A DNA stretch of 64,000 nucleotides, from NCBI RefSeq assembly GCF_026586625.1, contig NZ_JAODIW010000006.1, positions 630,927 through 694,926 on the forward strand, written 5' to 3'. The notes below the pieces were generated by a model, which did no database searches, had not been told where the DNA came from, and worked only from the letters and a program-made list of their open reading frames with translations. The position numbers and the translations under genes are program-made. Source of the stretch: Halobium salinum. Its GTDB lineage: Archaea > Halobacteriota > Halobacteria > Halobacteriales > Haloferacaceae. Below, piece by piece: positions 62,949 to 64,000 of this stretch (its first letter is position 1; each line of letters begins with the position of its first letter).

Positions 62949-63722
62949 TTACTCCGTCTGCGACGCCAGTACTGTCTCGGCCAGCGCGAAGTCCAGTTCC
63001 GTATCGATGTCGACGGACCGCTCTGGAGGCATGACGACCGCCCCGTACTCCCCGAACAGCAGCGAGCGTCCTTCGTCCGGGAGGGCGTCGAGCCGGAAGA
63101 CGTAGGCGCCTCCGTTCAGCCGGTACGTCTCGGGCAGGGACTGCCGTGGCAGCCACGGGTCTGCGTCCTCGACGAACGTCGTCGGTCGGTCGACCTCGCC
63201 ACCGAGCGTCCACGCTCGGTGAGGGTTTATCTCGCTCTCGACGAAAGTCGCGGCCGAGTCACGACCCACGAAGACGTGGTCGAGACAGCGCGCCACGTCC
63301 TCGGTGGCGCGGAACGGACAGGTCGGCTCCAACATCGCTACGACGGTCGCGTCGTCGCCGTCCTCGACCAACCAGTCCCTGACGTGCCGTAGCGCGTCAA
63401 TGACGAGAGAGTTGTCCTCGGCGAGATGGACGGGGCGTTCCACGACCTCTGCACCGTACTCACGAGCGACGGCGGCTATCTGCTCGTCGTCGGTGCTGAC
63501 GAGGACGCGGTCCACCGCGTCGACCGCGTGGGCGACCTCGATCGACCACGCGAGTAGTGGCTTCCCGCCGAGGTGCTTGAGGTTCTTTCCCGGAACCGAC
63601 TTGCTACCTCCGCGGGCCGGGACGACGGCGACGACCCGCTCATCCGTACCGTCGTCAGACTCAGCGCGGGCACCCTCGTCTCTGGCCTGGGTAGCGTCGT
63701 CCACATCGAGCGCCTCGTTCAT
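62949..63722 (-). CDS. neuA: CMP-nonulosonate (acylneuraminate) cytidylyltransferase
   Basis: 257 residues. An acidic N-terminal extension of about 28 residues precedes VVAVVPARGGSKSVPGKNLK, the nucleotide site; KHLGGKPLLAWSIEVAHAVD, STDDEQIAAVAREYG and LEPTCPFRATEDVARCLDHV follow. It activates the nonulosonic acid with CTP. The ATG at 63722 overlaps the stop of the upstream SDR (ATGA), which fixes the start. The SDR-cytidylyltransferase pair has the order of ptmA-ptmB in Campylobacter flagellin glycosylation. Confidence 0.92.
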   Translation of the reverse strand: MNEALDVDDATQARDEGARAESDDGTDERVVAVVPARGGSKSVPGKNLKHLGGKPLLAWSIEVAHAVDAVDRVLVSTDDEQIAAVAREYGAEVVERPVHLAEDNSLVIDALRHVRDWLVEDGDDATVVAMLEPTCPFRATEDVARCLDHVFVGRDSAATFVESEINPHRAWTLGGEVDRPTTFVEDADPWLPRQSLPETYRLNGGAYVFRLDALPDEGRSLLFGEYGAVVMPPERSVDIDTELDFALAETVLASQTE

Positions 63723-64000
63723 CGGATGGTCCACCCCCCGTCGATGACCAGGTTGTGGCCGGTCACGTAGGTTGAGGCGTTCGAGACGAGGTAGACGACT
63801 GCACCGATGAAGTCTTCGGGTTCGGCCATCCGGCCGACTGCGGTCCGCTCCTCATACCGTTCCACGAACTCCGGGTGCTGATTGTCGAACACGCCGCCAG
63901 GGGAGAGTGAATTGACGCGGACGCCGTCCCGACCGAGGTACGAAGCCATGTAGCGGGTGAGGTTCAAGACGCCGCCCTTGATTGCCGAGTACTCGACGGG
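63719..64000 (-). CDS. short-chain dehydrogenase, N-terminus cut by window edge
   Basis: Only the C-terminal 93 residues are visible: the catalytic YSAIKGGVLNLTRYMASYLG (Tyr, Lys), VRVNSLSPGGVFDNQHPEFV and the C-terminal signature VYLVSNASTYVTGHNLVIDG-GW. A classical SDR of the type associated with nonulosonate loci (PtmA-like). Stop codon overlaps the neuA start. Confidence 0.88.
   Translation of the reverse strand, partial: PVEYSAIKGGVLNLTRYMASYLGRDGVRVNSLSPGGVFDNQHPEFVERYEERTAVGRMAEPEDFIGAVVYLVSNASTYVTGHNLVIDGGWTIR

Noticed and set aside
1-64000. tRNA, rRNA or CRISPR arrays
   Set aside because: Scanned by eye for cloverleaf-type ends and regularly spaced repeats; none convincing.

Overview
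The window is chromosomal DNA from a halophilic archaeon (class Halobacteria). The evidence is an acidic, high-GC coding style, TATA boxes about 26-28 nt upstream of start codons (leaderless mRNAs), Tat-type secretion signals, and IS6-like and IS200/IS605 (TnpB-only) elements with haloarchaeal-type ends. Almost the whole window is a surface-glycan locus of the N-glycosylation/exopolysaccharide kind; only the first 3.3 kb is ordinary small-gene background.

Layout. 1-3.1 kb: a partial Tat-exported protein and small conserved-type proteins, including a two-CBS-domain protein. 3.3-6.7 kb: an ATP-grasp ligase facing an asparagine-synthase-like enzyme. 6.7-8.7 kb: a gene-poor scar ending in a dead IS6-family element. 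8.7-17.5 kb: a dTDP-sugar module (RmlB, DegT aminotransferase, RmlA, a hexapeptide acyltransferase) with a flippase, a phosphodiesterase-family enzyme and a GT4; the 9.8-13.9 kb part is visibly AT-richer. 17.7-26.6 kb: two GT2 enzymes, a decayed DUF4330 gene, a multi-pass membrane protein, a GT4 and a 999-residue STT3-like protein with a C-terminal LamG domain and no WWDYG motif. 26.7-31.4 kb: a polyprenyl-phosphate sugar transferase, UDP-GlcNAc 2-epimerase, a sugar-nucleotide epimerase and a YdjM-like membrane protein. 31.6-48.9 kb: two paralogous beta-helix proteins, a deacetylase-like protein, a Gfo/Idh-epimerase pair, three GT4s, two more flippases, a multi-pass GT-like protein, DUF1616 and a GT-B-like protein. 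48.9-50 kb: a second gene-poor scar with a MITE-like unit. 50-52.7 kb: a GT4 and a dolichyl-phosphate-sugar-synthase-like GT2. 52.8-64 kb: a nonulosonic (sialic/legionaminic-type) acid cassette, NeuB, PIG-L deacetylase, NeuC, formyltransferase, a broken TnpB element, two Gfo/Idh enzymes, then a converging operon SDR, CMP-NulO synthetase, SDR, Gfo/Idh, formyltransferase that runs off the right edge.

Working model (inference). Nucleotide sugars made here (dTDP-4-amino-6-deoxy sugar, UDP-ManNAc, CMP-nonulosonate) are assembled on a polyprenyl carrier by the GTs, flipped by one of three MOP-family flippases and transferred outside, perhaps by the STT3-like protein. The most unusual unit is the nonulosonate cassette: it combines a PIG-L-type deacetylase with two formyltransferases, which suggests a de-acetylated and N-formylated (or otherwise N-acylated) nonulosonic acid. 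No tRNA, rRNA or CRISPR array was seen. Functions are read from motifs by eye; no database search was run.
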